Below the pieces are notes generated by a model. That model was given only the letters and a program-made list of their open reading frames with translations, was not told where the DNA came from and searched no databases. 64,000 nt of DNA from Eubacteriales bacterium (lineage in GTDB: Bacteria; Bacillota; Clostridia; Lachnospirales; Lachnospiraceae), in assembly GCA_030524175.1 (NCBI GenBank), contig JAUNHC010000024.1:19302-83301 (forward strand), in the 5' to 3' direction. This document shows positions 27,661 through 36,453 of the stretch, piece by piece. How positions within the stretch are numbered: position 1 is the stretch's first letter; every line of letters starts with the position of its first letter. Both the position numbers and the translations under genes were made by a program.

Positions 27661-28798
27661 TTCCTTTCTTCATTTTTACTTTGTTCCGGTACATGTCTCT
27701 GTCGCTGCGGATGAGCATATTGTGGATACAATCGCTTTCATAATCTTCGATTTTCCCGTATCCCAGTGCCATTCCGAAGCTTTTATTGTCATATTGATAA
27801 AATGCTTCACATTTATCCCTGATTTCCTTAAGCTTCTGCTCCATGCTCCTCTCTTCGCAGTCGGGAAACAACAGTACGAATTCATCCCCTCCTGTCCTGT
27901 ATGCTCCAATTGCTTTTTCTCCGCAATCACGAAGTACATCGGCAGCTTTTTTTATAAATACGTCCCCTTGAAAATGTCCGTATTCATCATTTACCCGTTT
28001 TAGGTCATTAAGGTCAAACATCACATAAAAAAAAGATTCTCTGGCTTTTTCAAGCCTTTTCATTTCATGATCCAGTGCCCTGCGGTTCAGCAGGCCTGTA
28101 AGTTCATCAACAAAGACAAGCTCCTCATACTCCTTCATTTGCTGGATCCTCATTCTTACGGCACAATTGTTTACTGCAAGTATAAGGCTGCGTCCCATAA
28201 GCAGATAGGTAAAGCCGGTTGTGATACAAAATATTAAAGCTGCAGGTATAAATTTTTCTGATTCCCATATTTTTACGGTACCCAAAATTAAAAACAACAC
28301 AATTGAATGCCAAAAAGAAATTGCGCCGAGCACTTTCCAGCCGTTCTTAACATTTTCCAGAATACTTCTGTATTTGGGGTGAATTTTATAAAGATAAAGA
28401 AGGTATCCTAAAGACAGGAGTAACTGAAAACAGATACTTAAATTTATTTCCCGGCCCATAAGCCTGCCGATCCCCCACGAGACAACATGTATACTTACGC
28501 CGAAGGTAAATGCGGAGCACAGAGTAAACAGAAAACGGCAGTCCCTGTATTGTGAGGTCTTCCAGGCAAAAACAGTGACAGGGACCATAAGCCATAAAAT
28601 TCCATATACAATATATCCTTCAACAGGATACTTCATAGATGACCAGAGATATCCTGAACTACAAATCCCCAGAAGCACCAAGGCCGATATCCGTGTTTTT
28701 CTTTTGTCATACCGGGCAGGGAGCAGAACAAAAAGTGTTAAAGATATACTGATATACGTCAGTATATCCCATAACAGCCGGATAATTTCAATTTTCAT
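27647..28798 (-). CDS. Membrane GGDEF protein, probable diguanylate cyclase
   Basis: The 383-residue protein has six or so N-terminal transmembrane helices (about 10-215) and a C-terminal GGDEF domain (about 220-375). Functional motifs are FVDELTGLLNRRAL, FDLNDLKRVNDEYGH and the intact catalytic YRTGGDEFVLLF, so it should make c-di-GMP from two GTP. No EAL domain is present. The start at 28798 follows GGAAGGAG; an earlier in-frame ATG lacks a site. It is divergent from an XRE regulator with inverted repeats between them, which probably regulate it. Confidence 0.92.
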   Translation of the reverse strand: MKIEIIRLLWDILTYISISLTLFVLLPARYDKRKTRISALVLLGICSSGYLWSSMKYPVEGYIVYGILWLMVPVTVFAWKTSQYRDCRFLFTLCSAFTFGVSIHVVSWGIGRLMGREINLSICFQLLLSLGYLLYLYKIHPKYRSILENVKNGWKVLGAISFWHSIVLFLILGTVKIWESEKFIPAALIFCITTGFTYLLMGRSLILAVNNCAVRMRIQQMKEYEELVFVDELTGLLNRRALDHEMKRLEKARESFFYVMFDLNDLKRVNDEYGHFQGDVFIKKAADVLRDCGEKAIGAYRTGGDEFVLLFPDCEERSMEQKLKEIRDKCEAFYQYDNKSFGMALGYGKIEDYESDCIHNMLIRSDRDMYRNKVKMKKGSAEK

Positions 28799-28829
28799 GG
28801 CTTCCCCACTCCTTCCGTTCATATATATA

Positions 28830-28907
28830 AATATACTATACTATCTTTTTTAAGGCAAGTATTTCCTTTATAATTACTTTTCTTCTTTCTTTTTTAAAGA
28901 TAGTATA
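28830..28907. promoter_or_regulatory. Divergent control region with inverted-repeat operators (GGDEF gene and XRE gene)
   Basis: On the minus strand TTGCCT (28853-28858), a 17-nt spacer and TATATT (28830-28835) make a promoter for the GGDEF gene. A perfect 12-nt inverted repeat, TATACTATCTTT (28837-28848) and AAAGATAGTATA (28896-28907), has 47 nt between its arms. The left arm lies inside the spacer of this promoter and the right arm just before the XRE gene. The divergent XRE protein is the natural candidate to bind both. Confidence 0.6.
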
Positions 28908-28931
28908 TAAAAAAGAATCAGAGGTAGGAAT

Positions 28932-29261
28932 ATGATAACAAATAAGGAAATCAGCAGGCATGTAAAAAAATACAGAAAAGCAAAAGGTTTTACACAGGCA
29001 CAGCTTGCAGAGATTGTGGACATCTCAACCATCCACATGTCTCATATAGAGACTGGAACTGTTTCCATGTCCTTAGAATGCCTTCTGAAAATCTGCGATG
29101 CCCTGGACATTTCGCCCAATCATCTCCTGCTGCCGGACTTTGCCGTTCCCCTGGACAACAGTCTGCTCCAGGAAAAAATCCAAGCTCTGACCAATGATGA
29201 AAGAGAATTTGTGATGTACATGATAGATGCACTGGACTCCATGCACCTTAACCGTCCATAA
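28932..29261 (+). CDS. XRE-family helix-turn-helix regulator
   Basis: The 109-residue protein has an N-terminal HTH_3 domain (about 8-65) with HVKKYRKAKGFTQAQLAEIV and the recognition part ISTIHMSHIETGTVSMSLE. A short C-terminal tail (about 75-105) is probably for dimerisation. The start ATG follows GAGGTAGGAAT. It resembles phage-type or SinR-like small repressors. It is divergent from the diguanylate cyclase gene and probably controls it and itself. Confidence 0.9.
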   Translation: MITNKEISRHVKKYRKAKGFTQAQLAEIVDISTIHMSHIETGTVSMSLECLLKICDALDISPNHLLLPDFAVPLDNSLLQEKIQALTNDEREFVMYMIDALDSMHLNRP

Positions 29262-29285
29262 CCCTGACAAAATCCGTACTCGAAT

Positions 29286-29332
29286 ATAAAAAGGATACCT
29301 TAAAGGCAGACAAAAGCCTCTGAAGGTATCCT
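29286..29332 (-). terminator. Terminator of the GH36 operon
   Basis: A perfect 10-bp stem (29292-29301 with 29323-29332) with an inner 21-nt loop is followed on the minus strand by TTTTTATATTCG. It also lies 30 nt past the XRE stop, so it may serve both. Confidence 0.75.
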
Positions 29333-29354
29333 CATTACTTATTCCGGACTATTT

Positions 29355-31109
29355 TTATTTACGGATCAATATTGCTGTTCCGCTTCGGGGAACATGGATC
29401 AAGTTCATTCCCTGAGCAACCTTTAGCTCCTCTTCAGACACCAGATTTCCTCTGCAGTCATAAACTGTTAGTCCTGCTGCTCCGGAAATCCCTTCATTGA
29501 AAATACTGAGAATATTTCCACTTGTTCCGTTTACAAAAACCATCTCACCATACAACTGATCAATCTGTATGAGTTCCCGGGCATGACAGGTGCAGACCAT
29601 CACATCTTCTGAGATTCCTTTTATGACAGAATACCTTCCTGCTGGATTCAGCGGCTGAAAACTCCCCTCTATAAATGCTGATTTATATTTTTTCCACAGT
29701 TTCAAATAAAATTCCAGCATTTCCCTGTGTTGGGACTGCATATCCTCCAGTCTGACCGATATTTGGGGAACACTGAACAATACTTGTATGATCTGCAGCG
29801 CCGCACTCTCCGCACTGTCTTTTGGGTGCCACATAAGCATATCAGAATGGACCGCACTGTTTCCTGCCAGAAGCCTTATATCAGTCACTCTTTGATGATT
29901 TTCCAGTGCATCAAAGGGACAGTCCACTGCACGGAAAATATTCCCGTAGCTCCGCATCAACGGACCATTGTAGGTCTGCCGGAATTCCAGCAGAATATCC
30001 GGTTTACGCTGCTTCAGGCGCCGGATACATTCCTTCATAAGAAAATCTGCCGCCTCGCCTACAGAACGAAAGTCTCTTCTTTCATCCTCCTTTTTGCCGC
30101 TGAAAGCTGTCACCACAAACTCATCCACAAAATCCAGTTTAAAGCCATCCAGGTCATATTCTTCCAATGCCTTCTCATAGGTACGGATTATAAATTCTCT
30201 CACCTGTGGATACCTGGGATCAAGGACATACCATTCCCGGTCATTGACAGGGTCTATGACCATATCCTTAAATTTCCGGTAATTTTTTGACCGCTCTCCA
30301 ATAAAGGGAACAGAATACCAGGTCATAACCCGCATCCCCAGTCCATGGACTTTTTTCACAAAACTTTTCATATCCGGTATTTTTGACGCTGCCGGAAGCC
30401 AGTCACCGCAGTAAGCGTATCCTCTGTTATTGTCGTCTGTCTGCCATCCGTCGTCCAACAAGATTGTTTTGAATCCGAATTTCTCCGAAAGACGGCACTG
30501 AAGGAGCAGTTCCTCCTCTGACAGCCTTTGGTGAAAGCTGTACCATGTGGAATACATCGGCTCCCTGTCTGCCTCCGGCACATAAGCAGGACGGTTTCGT
30601 TCCACCTTTTCCCACCACAATGCCGTATCCGCCAAACTCCTGTAATAAGGAATCTCCCGGGTGTCCAGCCGTATGGTCAGCTCATATTCCTTTTCCTCAT
30701 AAGGATCTTCAAATAAATCCACCAGAAAAGCATACTCCCCTGTTTCCTCCAAAGGGGCGGCAGACAAACCTGTGCTGTGAAGGGTATCCGACAGCCCAAG
30801 CGTAGCTCTGTTCTCATTTTCATTTCCTATGAGACTCACCACAGGTGCGCCGGTAAAGCCGCTGACCTTCTTTAAGTTCATGAACCAGTCCAGGTTCAAA
30901 GCCTTTATGAGATGTATTTTAGGTGTCCACATATAATGGATATCCCAGGCAGGAACCATGATTTTCCACCTCATGGGCGGAAAATTTCTGTTTTGTTCAC
31001 ATTTCATATGTATGTGAAATTCCGTAATTCCCTCCCTGCTCTGTTCCTCCCAGGCAATAGTGATTCCCCGTTGTTCTTCAGGGGCTTCTAATTTGTAATC
31101 AACTCTCAT
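29355..31109 (-). CDS. GH36-type alpha-galactosidase-like glycosidase
   Basis: The 584-residue cytoplasmic enzyme has a clan GH-D barrel in its middle (about 180-480). Motifs are ILLDDGWQTDDNNRGY (about 217-231), the likely nucleophile D326 in GFKLDFVDE, and RAVDCPFDA with HSDMLMWHPK, one of whose acids may be the acid/base. An N-terminal beta-domain (about 1-170) and a C-terminal beta-domain flank it. Most relatives remove terminal alpha-galactose, but relatives acting on alpha-N-acetylgalactosamine or as transferases exist. It is the last gene of the transporter operon; the gap to the zinc-ribbon gene is only 3 nt. No signal peptide, so the substrate is imported first. Confidence 0.88.
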   Translation of the reverse strand: MRVDYKLEAPEEQRGITIAWEEQSREGITEFHIHMKCEQNRNFPPMRWKIMVPAWDIHYMWTPKIHLIKALNLDWFMNLKKVSGFTGAPVVSLIGNENENRATLGLSDTLHSTGLSAAPLEETGEYAFLVDLFEDPYEEKEYELTIRLDTREIPYYRSLADTALWWEKVERNRPAYVPEADREPMYSTWYSFHQRLSEEELLLQCRLSEKFGFKTILLDDGWQTDDNNRGYAYCGDWLPAASKIPDMKSFVKKVHGLGMRVMTWYSVPFIGERSKNYRKFKDMVIDPVNDREWYVLDPRYPQVREFIIRTYEKALEEYDLDGFKLDFVDEFVVTAFSGKKEDERRDFRSVGEAADFLMKECIRRLKQRKPDILLEFRQTYNGPLMRSYGNIFRAVDCPFDALENHQRVTDIRLLAGNSAVHSDMLMWHPKDSAESAALQIIQVLFSVPQISVRLEDMQSQHREMLEFYLKLWKKYKSAFIEGSFQPLNPAGRYSVIKGISEDVMVCTCHARELIQIDQLYGEMVFVNGTSGNILSIFNEGISGAAGLTVYDCRGNLVSEEELKVAQGMNLIHVPRSGTAILIRK

Positions 31110-31112
31110 CCT

Positions 31113-31328
31113 TCAGTCCTCAAATTCTGTTATTCTGTCCATCATTCTCCGGTAGCGGAATCTTGCCATTTCGTTTTTCTCCAGAACATCCTTCTCCGTA
31201 CCTGTATACTGGCAGCGGATACAATAATATTCTTCTTTCTCTTTGTCATAAAACATATCAATATCCAAATCCCTCATAAAACAGGAGGGACATCTGTAAT
31301 TCAGTCTGCCTTTTCCACTTTGAGCCAT
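31113..31328 (-). CDS. Small zinc-ribbon protein
   Basis: The 71-residue protein has a CPSC and a CIRC pair (about 13-16 and 36-39) that would bind one zinc, and an Arg/Glu-rich C-terminal helix. The ATG follows GGAGGTG and lies 28 nt inside the 3' end of the upstream gene. It is squeezed between two enzyme genes of a sugar operon. I do not recognise a function; it could be a nucleic-acid-binding or scaffold protein. Confidence 0.75.
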   Translation of the reverse strand: MAQSGKGRLNYRCPSCFMRDLDIDMFYDKEKEEYYCIRCQYTGTEKDVLEKNEMARFRYRRMMDRITEFED

Positions 31329-33130
31329 GAGCGAAGCACCTCCTTATTTTTCATAGTCTTCTTTAACCCCAGGGTATACATGGGACTGAAGGCATATCCC
31401 TCCCGGATATACGCTGACACCTCTTCCTCTGCCCAAACCCTTGCCCTTGTGTGTATCTGGGGAATGAGCACACTGGCCTCTTTCGCATCTTCTACCTCTT
31501 CTTCACGGCATTTATATGCATATTCAATCCTTTTTTCCTCCTCAGGAGATCCACAGGAAAGCACGATCCCCGTCATGTCCTCCGGATATTCTGTGGTACC
31601 GTAACATCCCGTGAAATATTCCAAAAGCTCTATCTCTGCCTCAGGGCAGCTCATTTCAAGAATATGACGTTCTATCCCAATAGCCGAACTGCCTTCCTGA
31701 AAACGGAAAATAGTCTGTATGACTACGGAAAGATCATGAAATTCAATTTCCACCGGATCCAGCGTCAGGATCCGTGTGTCTCCATCCTCACTGAAATGAG
31801 CCTTTGTACGGCAAAGGCATAAATCTACCTCCTCACCGTTATATACCACTTTACAGCTTTTTACAGTACCTTCTCCTGCGTAGTGGGTAAAGTAACCTGC
31901 CCTGTATTTTTCCTGTATCAAAAAGGGATAGGAAGCATCCTGTACGTGCCTGGTGCCAATCCCTACCTCCCACTCAATCTTCGCGGCATAAGGGCGCAGG
32001 TCCACCAGCGCCCCGCCCTGATTCATGTCTATACAGGTGCGGAGATATGGATCTGCATACCAGAATAGCTGCTTCTCTGAGCCGTACAAAATATCTCTCC
32101 AAATCGCACATTCCGGCCGGGTATAAGTCTTCGTTTCACGGAAAAAGTCTGCAAATTCAGCCATTGTCATATCTTCCAGCTCCCCCTGTTCCCGAAGCTG
32201 TGCATAATAAGCCATGGCATCCTCATAACTTTTCAGGAGCAGCTCATAAGGAGCTTCCCACCGGCCCATCTTATTCATCCATCCCGGCCCCACAAACATC
32301 ATATTATATGCGTATCCCCTATTGTATCTTTTCAGGTGACGGTATTGGTCAATGAGATTGTAGAGATAAGGGTACTGTCCGTCATGGTAGATCATCCCTC
32401 TCAGCACATTCTGGGGATGTGTGCCAAAATTAGAACCGTTTCCGTCAAAGCAGGCAATCAAATCCCGTGACAAATGAGGAATGGCCACAATTCCTGCATC
32501 CTGTTCCTCATTTTCCGCGGGAGCATGAGTATTCTGCTTTGAAGGAATCCAAGGATTCCACGGACCTCCGTCGAACAATGTATACCAAGAATTATTACAG
32601 GTATGATATGCCTTGGGTCCTTCCTCCCAGCAGGTTGCCACTGCACATTTCACGGTAGGATACTGGGTCTTGATGTATTGTATCAATGGTGCATCCATAT
32701 AATAAGAACCTGTAGACTGGGGATAAAAGCCGAATCTATCATGGAATTTTTCAAACACATCTGTCACGATCGCTTTTTTGTCCTCCATGGAAAACATCCA
32801 GATACAGAAATCCTTTGTCTTATATTTCTCATGGAATTCCTCACAAGGCAGGCCCAGAAGGGTCAGACCGATTTCATCCCCGTATGTTTCATGGTGCTCT
32901 TTTGCAAGCTGTACAGCCTCCTCATTAAAAAGGCTGGCATAAGTCATTTGAATGGTGGTTTTAAATCCATGTTTATGGGCAATGCTCTGCTGTGTTTTAA
33001 AAATATCCAAGGATTCTGTGAGAAGGGAATCCCGGCTCAAATCCTCCTCCTTTCCGTGACCTGTCACTTTCTCCGCATATTCAGGCACCATCTCCGGACG
33101 ATGGATAATGTTCAAAATAAATCTGTCCAT
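31301..33130 (-). CDS. Large conserved protein of unknown function, possibly a barrel hydrolase/deacetylase (DUF3863-like)
   Basis: The 609-residue cytoplasmic protein begins with MDRFILNIIHRPEMVPEYA. An N-terminal half (about 1-300) looks like a (beta/alpha) barrel: GFKTTIQMTYASLFN, GDEIGLTLLGL, FYPQSTGSYYMDA, and PKAYHTCNNSWYTLFDGGPW. Its C-terminal half is beta-rich. This layout recalls polysaccharide deacetylases and GH57/GH38-like enzymes and, I think, DUF3863; I cannot be sure. Possible active-site acids are in LIACFDGNGSNF. It lies between permease genes and GH36, so a role in the imported sugar's breakdown is likely. The start has a GGAAAGGAG site. Confidence 0.6.
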   Translation of the reverse strand: MDRFILNIIHRPEMVPEYAEKVTGHGKEEDLSRDSLLTESLDIFKTQQSIAHKHGFKTTIQMTYASLFNEEAVQLAKEHHETYGDEIGLTLLGLPCEEFHEKYKTKDFCIWMFSMEDKKAIVTDVFEKFHDRFGFYPQSTGSYYMDAPLIQYIKTQYPTVKCAVATCWEEGPKAYHTCNNSWYTLFDGGPWNPWIPSKQNTHAPAENEEQDAGIVAIPHLSRDLIACFDGNGSNFGTHPQNVLRGMIYHDGQYPYLYNLIDQYRHLKRYNRGYAYNMMFVGPGWMNKMGRWEAPYELLLKSYEDAMAYYAQLREQGELEDMTMAEFADFFRETKTYTRPECAIWRDILYGSEKQLFWYADPYLRTCIDMNQGGALVDLRPYAAKIEWEVGIGTRHVQDASYPFLIQEKYRAGYFTHYAGEGTVKSCKVVYNGEEVDLCLCRTKAHFSEDGDTRILTLDPVEIEFHDLSVVIQTIFRFQEGSSAIGIERHILEMSCPEAEIELLEYFTGCYGTTEYPEDMTGIVLSCGSPEEEKRIEYAYKCREEEVEDAKEASVLIPQIHTRARVWAEEEVSAYIREGYAFSPMYTLGLKKTMKNKEVLRSWLKVEKAD

Positions 33131-33145
33131 GTCTCTCTCCTTTCC

Positions 33146-33976
33146 TCAGCTCTTGACTGCACCTGCAATCATCCCGTCAACAATATATTTTTGGGCAAAA
33201 CAGTAAACGATCAGTATGGGAAGTATGGAAAGCACAATAAATGCACATACATAATTCCATTTATAAGTCATATATCCCACAAAACTATAAATACTTAAGG
33301 GAACCGTATTCTTCATGGTATCGGTGATAAAATACAGGGAAACCTGGAAATCATTCCACACCCCCATAAAAACAATGATCACATTGGTAAAAACCGCCGG
33401 TTTCAGAAGCGGGAAAACCACCTGGAAAAACATACGGAAAAAACCGCATCCCTCCAACATTGCAGATTCGTCCAGGGAATTTGGTATCCCCTTGATGATG
33501 CCGGAGTAGATCATAATGCTCAAAGGCATTCGGGATGCCACATGTATGAGGATCACCGACAAAAAAGTACCGCTCAGCCCAAGAGTCTTTACTATGATCA
33601 CCTCAGGGATCAGAGACAGAGGTGCGATCATGCCTATCAGGAAATAATTGGATAACAGTTTGCTCAGCCGGTCATGTCTCCTTGTAAGGATAAAAGCTGT
33701 GACTGAAGAAATCAGCACAGTAAGAGCCACTACCGAGAGTGTGACAATCAGACTGTTCTTAAACGCCCGGATCAGATTCCCCTGTTCCACCACATAAGAG
33801 AAATTTTCCCATAAGAAGTTCTTTGGCATGGACAAATCCACAATGGCAGCTTCATCCACCGTCTTAAAAGAGGTGAGCAGCACCAGGAAAAAAGGAAACA
33901 GCACCACAAATGTCATCACACAGCAAATTGCATACAAACCTGTTTTAGAAAGGATTTTCTTCGTCTTATATTTCAT
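33146..33976 (-). CDS. Carbohydrate ABC transporter permease (MalG type)
   Basis: The 276-residue permease has six membrane helices and the ABC docking motif in SLDESAMLEGCGFFRMFFQVVFPLLKP (EAA-like region, about 175-205). The C-terminus QKYIVDGMIAGAVKS is typical of sugar permeases of this class. It starts by a TGATG overlap with the MalF-type gene. It should pair with that protein and the binding protein. No ATPase gene lies in the operon, so a shared MsmK-type ATPase is expected from elsewhere. Confidence 0.93.
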   Translation of the reverse strand: MKYKTKKILSKTGLYAICCVMTFVVLFPFFLVLLTSFKTVDEAAIVDLSMPKNFLWENFSYVVEQGNLIRAFKNSLIVTLSVVALTVLISSVTAFILTRRHDRLSKLLSNYFLIGMIAPLSLIPEVIIVKTLGLSGTFLSVILIHVASRMPLSIMIYSGIIKGIPNSLDESAMLEGCGFFRMFFQVVFPLLKPAVFTNVIIVFMGVWNDFQVSLYFITDTMKNTVPLSIYSFVGYMTYKWNYVCAFIVLSILPILIVYCFAQKYIVDGMIAGAVKS

Positions 33977-34872
33977 CAGATATCCGGCTCCTTTCTTCTC
34001 AAAAAGCTGAGCAATGGAGAAATAACAATGACGATCAGCACAAACTGTATAAGATTTATCGCGGAAGCATATCCCAGTGTTCCCACCCGCATAGCATCAT
34101 AAGAAAGTTTGCTGATCACCTGGGTAGCACCGTTGGGCCCTCCATTTGTCATAGACATAACGATATCAAAAATATTAAAGCCGCCGATCACACACAAGGT
34201 AATGGTTGTATTGATGGACGGAACTGCCAGAGGAAGGGTTATATACCTGGTGGTCTGCCATGCATTTGCACCATCTATCCTTGCAGCCTCGTATACATCA
34301 GAGGAAATAGACTGCAGTCCGGCCAATATGATAGCCGTATTGAAGCCAATCCACATCCAGGATTCCACCACACAAACCGTATAGATAGCAATATCCGGAT
34401 TTCCCAGCCAGTTCAGCGCCAAGCCGTCCAACCCTATGGAACGCAGGGCGGCATTGAGGATTCCCGTGTCCGGCTGGAGAATGAAGGTAAACACATACCC
34501 GATCACCAGCGCACCTATGGTACAAGGAAGGAAAATCACTGCACGGAAAAAATTTCTTCCCTTAAAAGCACGGTTGAGAAGCAGGGCAAACACAACTGCG
34601 ATCCCTACCTTAAGGATTGTTGTCACCACTGCAAATAAAAAAGTATTGCCCAAGGCAGGAAGGAAGCTGATGGACGCAAATAAATCCTTGAAATTCTCTA
34701 TTCCGATAAAATTAGGGGCTTCAAAGTTATAAATACTCCAGTCTGTGAAAGAAAAAATAAATCCTCCAACAATAGAGCAGATATAAAAAACCGTAAAAAT
34801 TATAATTCCAGGAATTGCAAAGTAAAGCGGATAATACTTCTTTTCCAGTTTACCGACTTTGTTCTTTCTCAC
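33976..34872 (-). CDS. Carbohydrate ABC transporter permease (MalF type)
   Basis: The 298-residue permease has six membrane helices and the EAA-like loop DVYEAARIDGANAWQTTRYI (about 190-210). GTG at 34872 is the best start, 7 nt after AAAGGAG; the frame extends upstream through the terminator hairpin. The stop overlaps the MalG-type start (TGATG). It lies between the binding-protein gene and the second permease. Confidence 0.93.
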   Translation of the reverse strand: MRKNKVGKLEKKYYPLYFAIPGIIIFTVFYICSIVGGFIFSFTDWSIYNFEAPNFIGIENFKDLFASISFLPALGNTFLFAVVTTILKVGIAVVFALLLNRAFKGRNFFRAVIFLPCTIGALVIGYVFTFILQPDTGILNAALRSIGLDGLALNWLGNPDIAIYTVCVVESWMWIGFNTAIILAGLQSISSDVYEAARIDGANAWQTTRYITLPLAVPSINTTITLCVIGGFNIFDIVMSMTNGGPNGATQVISKLSYDAMRVGTLGYASAINLIQFVLIVIVISPLLSFLRRKEPDI

Positions 34873-34891
34873 ACGGCCTCTCCTTTCTCTT

Positions 34892-34921
34892 AAAAAGCCG
34901 CCAACGCTCTGCGCCGGCGGC
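34892..34921 (-). terminator. Intercistronic terminator after the binding-protein gene
   Basis: On the minus strand GCCGCC...GGCGGC arms (34897-34902 with 34916-34921) with a GC-rich inner part are followed by TTTTTAAG. It stands between the binding-protein gene and the permease genes, so most transcripts should end here. Confidence 0.75.
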
Positions 34922-34941
34922 CCTGTCAATGTCTTACAGTT

Positions 34942-36240
34942 TTACTTAAAACCATCAAATCCAAGCTGCTTACCTGTAGTGATCACAGCATCACTCCAGA
35001 TTTTCGCACATTCCTCCGGCTCTCTCTGTCCCAGCAGAACAGAAAGGAACGCACTGTTCGCTTCATCAGACGGAGTGATAACATATGTCTGGTTATAATG
35101 GATTTCCGTATTTCCTTCGTCGATATATGCCTGGGTATCCTTCAGCGTCTCACTTAAGTTCACAGCCTCAATATCCTTCCACACAGAAGTACAGGCTCTT
35201 GTCTCAAGGTTCAGTTTAATATTGTCTTCCTCAGCCATGAAATTCAGAAAATCCTTGGCAGCATCCACATTTTTGCTCTGGTTGGAAATATAATATCCCC
35301 CGGGCCCTGCAATTGCCAGCTTGCTGTTTCCGTCTTTGGTTGGTGCGGCAAAAATTCCGATGGTTCCGGCATCATCGGGAGCCACTTTGGCAAATTCCGG
35401 GTCTGCCCAGTCGCCCATATACATCATAGCAGCTTCACCTGTAGCAACTGCCTTCTGTCCCATCTCATATTTTGCGGTGGACATATCGGAATTGATATAA
35501 CCGCTGTCCACATAGCCCTTCAGACGCACAAACATCTCGTTAAACTCAGGTATGTCGTCCCAACGTTCTTCATTGGCATTAAGTTTATCAAGACTGTCCG
35601 GATTTGCACTTAAAATATTCGGCCATTCGCCGTTCATGATCTGATTCACCGTCCAGGCATCTGCCATAGATACATAAACAGGGGTGATTCCTGCTTCCTT
35701 AAGCGTGTCGCAGACTGCATTAAACTCGTCAAAGGTTTTTGGGATTTTCAGGCCGTTTTCCTCAAATACATCTTTATTGTATACAATTCCGAAGGAATTC
35801 ACCCCGCCGTTGGGGAAACAATAAATTTTTCCGTCTGTGTGAGTTACAAATTCTTTCCCTGTATCTGTCAGCTTGTCCACCCATTCTTCTCCGGAAAGGT
35901 CTACCAGATTTTTTTCATGCTGGTAAGAGGTTGACTGGGTACCTGTGTCGCCGATAAAAATGTCCCACATTCCGCTTGTAGACATTTTGGTCTGAAGCAG
36001 AGAATCAAACTGGTTGTCGTCAATTGCCTGTACATCCACTTTATTGCCGGTTTTTTCTTCCCATGCGGCCTTAAAGGTTTCGATGTTTGAAATCTCCACA
36101 TGTGATGCCTTCATTCCCACTGTGATGGTATCGCCTTCCGCACGCACCTCTGATACACCTGACACAACCGTACCAGACACAGCCAGCACTGCTGCCAGAC
36201 CTGCTGCTGCCATTTTCTTTGATAAATTGTTTAATTTCAT
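34942..36240 (-). CDS. Sugar-binding protein of an ABC transporter
   Basis: The 432-residue extracellular protein of the SBP_bac_1 family starts with a signal peptide (about 1-36). The family appears in GDTITVGMKASHVEISNIETF and TSTSGMWDIFIGDTGTQ-like regions. The signal peptide ends VSGVSEVRAEGD and has no lipobox cysteine, so it is probably cut by signal peptidase I, unusual for a Gram-positive binding protein. The ATG at 36240 follows AAGGAGGATGGTT. It is the first gene of the operon and is divergent from a YesM-type kinase gene. Confidence 0.93.
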   Translation of the reverse strand: MKLNNLSKKMAAAGLAAVLAVSGTVVSGVSEVRAEGDTITVGMKASHVEISNIETFKAAWEEKTGNKVDVQAIDDNQFDSLLQTKMSTSGMWDIFIGDTGTQSTSYQHEKNLVDLSGEEWVDKLTDTGKEFVTHTDGKIYCFPNGGVNSFGIVYNKDVFEENGLKIPKTFDEFNAVCDTLKEAGITPVYVSMADAWTVNQIMNGEWPNILSANPDSLDKLNANEERWDDIPEFNEMFVRLKGYVDSGYINSDMSTAKYEMGQKAVATGEAAMMYMGDWADPEFAKVAPDDAGTIGIFAAPTKDGNSKLAIAGPGGYYISNQSKNVDAAKDFLNFMAEEDNIKLNLETRACTSVWKDIEAVNLSETLKDTQAYIDEGNTEIHYNQTYVITPSDEANSAFLSVLLGQREPEECAKIWSDAVITTGKQLGFDGFK

Positions 36241-36340
36241 AACCATCCTCCTTCTGTTTTTCTGTAACTTTTGTAACTACATTGTACTTAGTTTTACAAT
36301 TAATGAGAATGTATTTTTTTTATTTCCTGTTTATATTTTT

Positions 36341-36382
36341 TTGACATGCGGTTGTCAATGCATTTTTTATATGGCATATTAT
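36341..36382 (+). promoter_or_regulatory. Probable promoter/operator region of the sensor-kinase gene
   Basis: A perfect 6-6-6 inverted repeat TTGACA-6 nt-TGTCAA (36341-36358) overlaps possible -35 boxes. TATTAT (36377-36382) lies 19 nt after TTGTCA (36352-36357). The region also separates the divergent binding-protein gene, whose minus-strand promoter I cannot fix. Binding by a regulator is possible but unproven. Confidence 0.4.
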
Positions 36383-36453
36383 AGATAGCACTTAAGAGGA
36401 AGCAGTTCAGGAAGTCCTGGAATGTTTCCGGAAGACGACCGGGGGAGTGAAGG

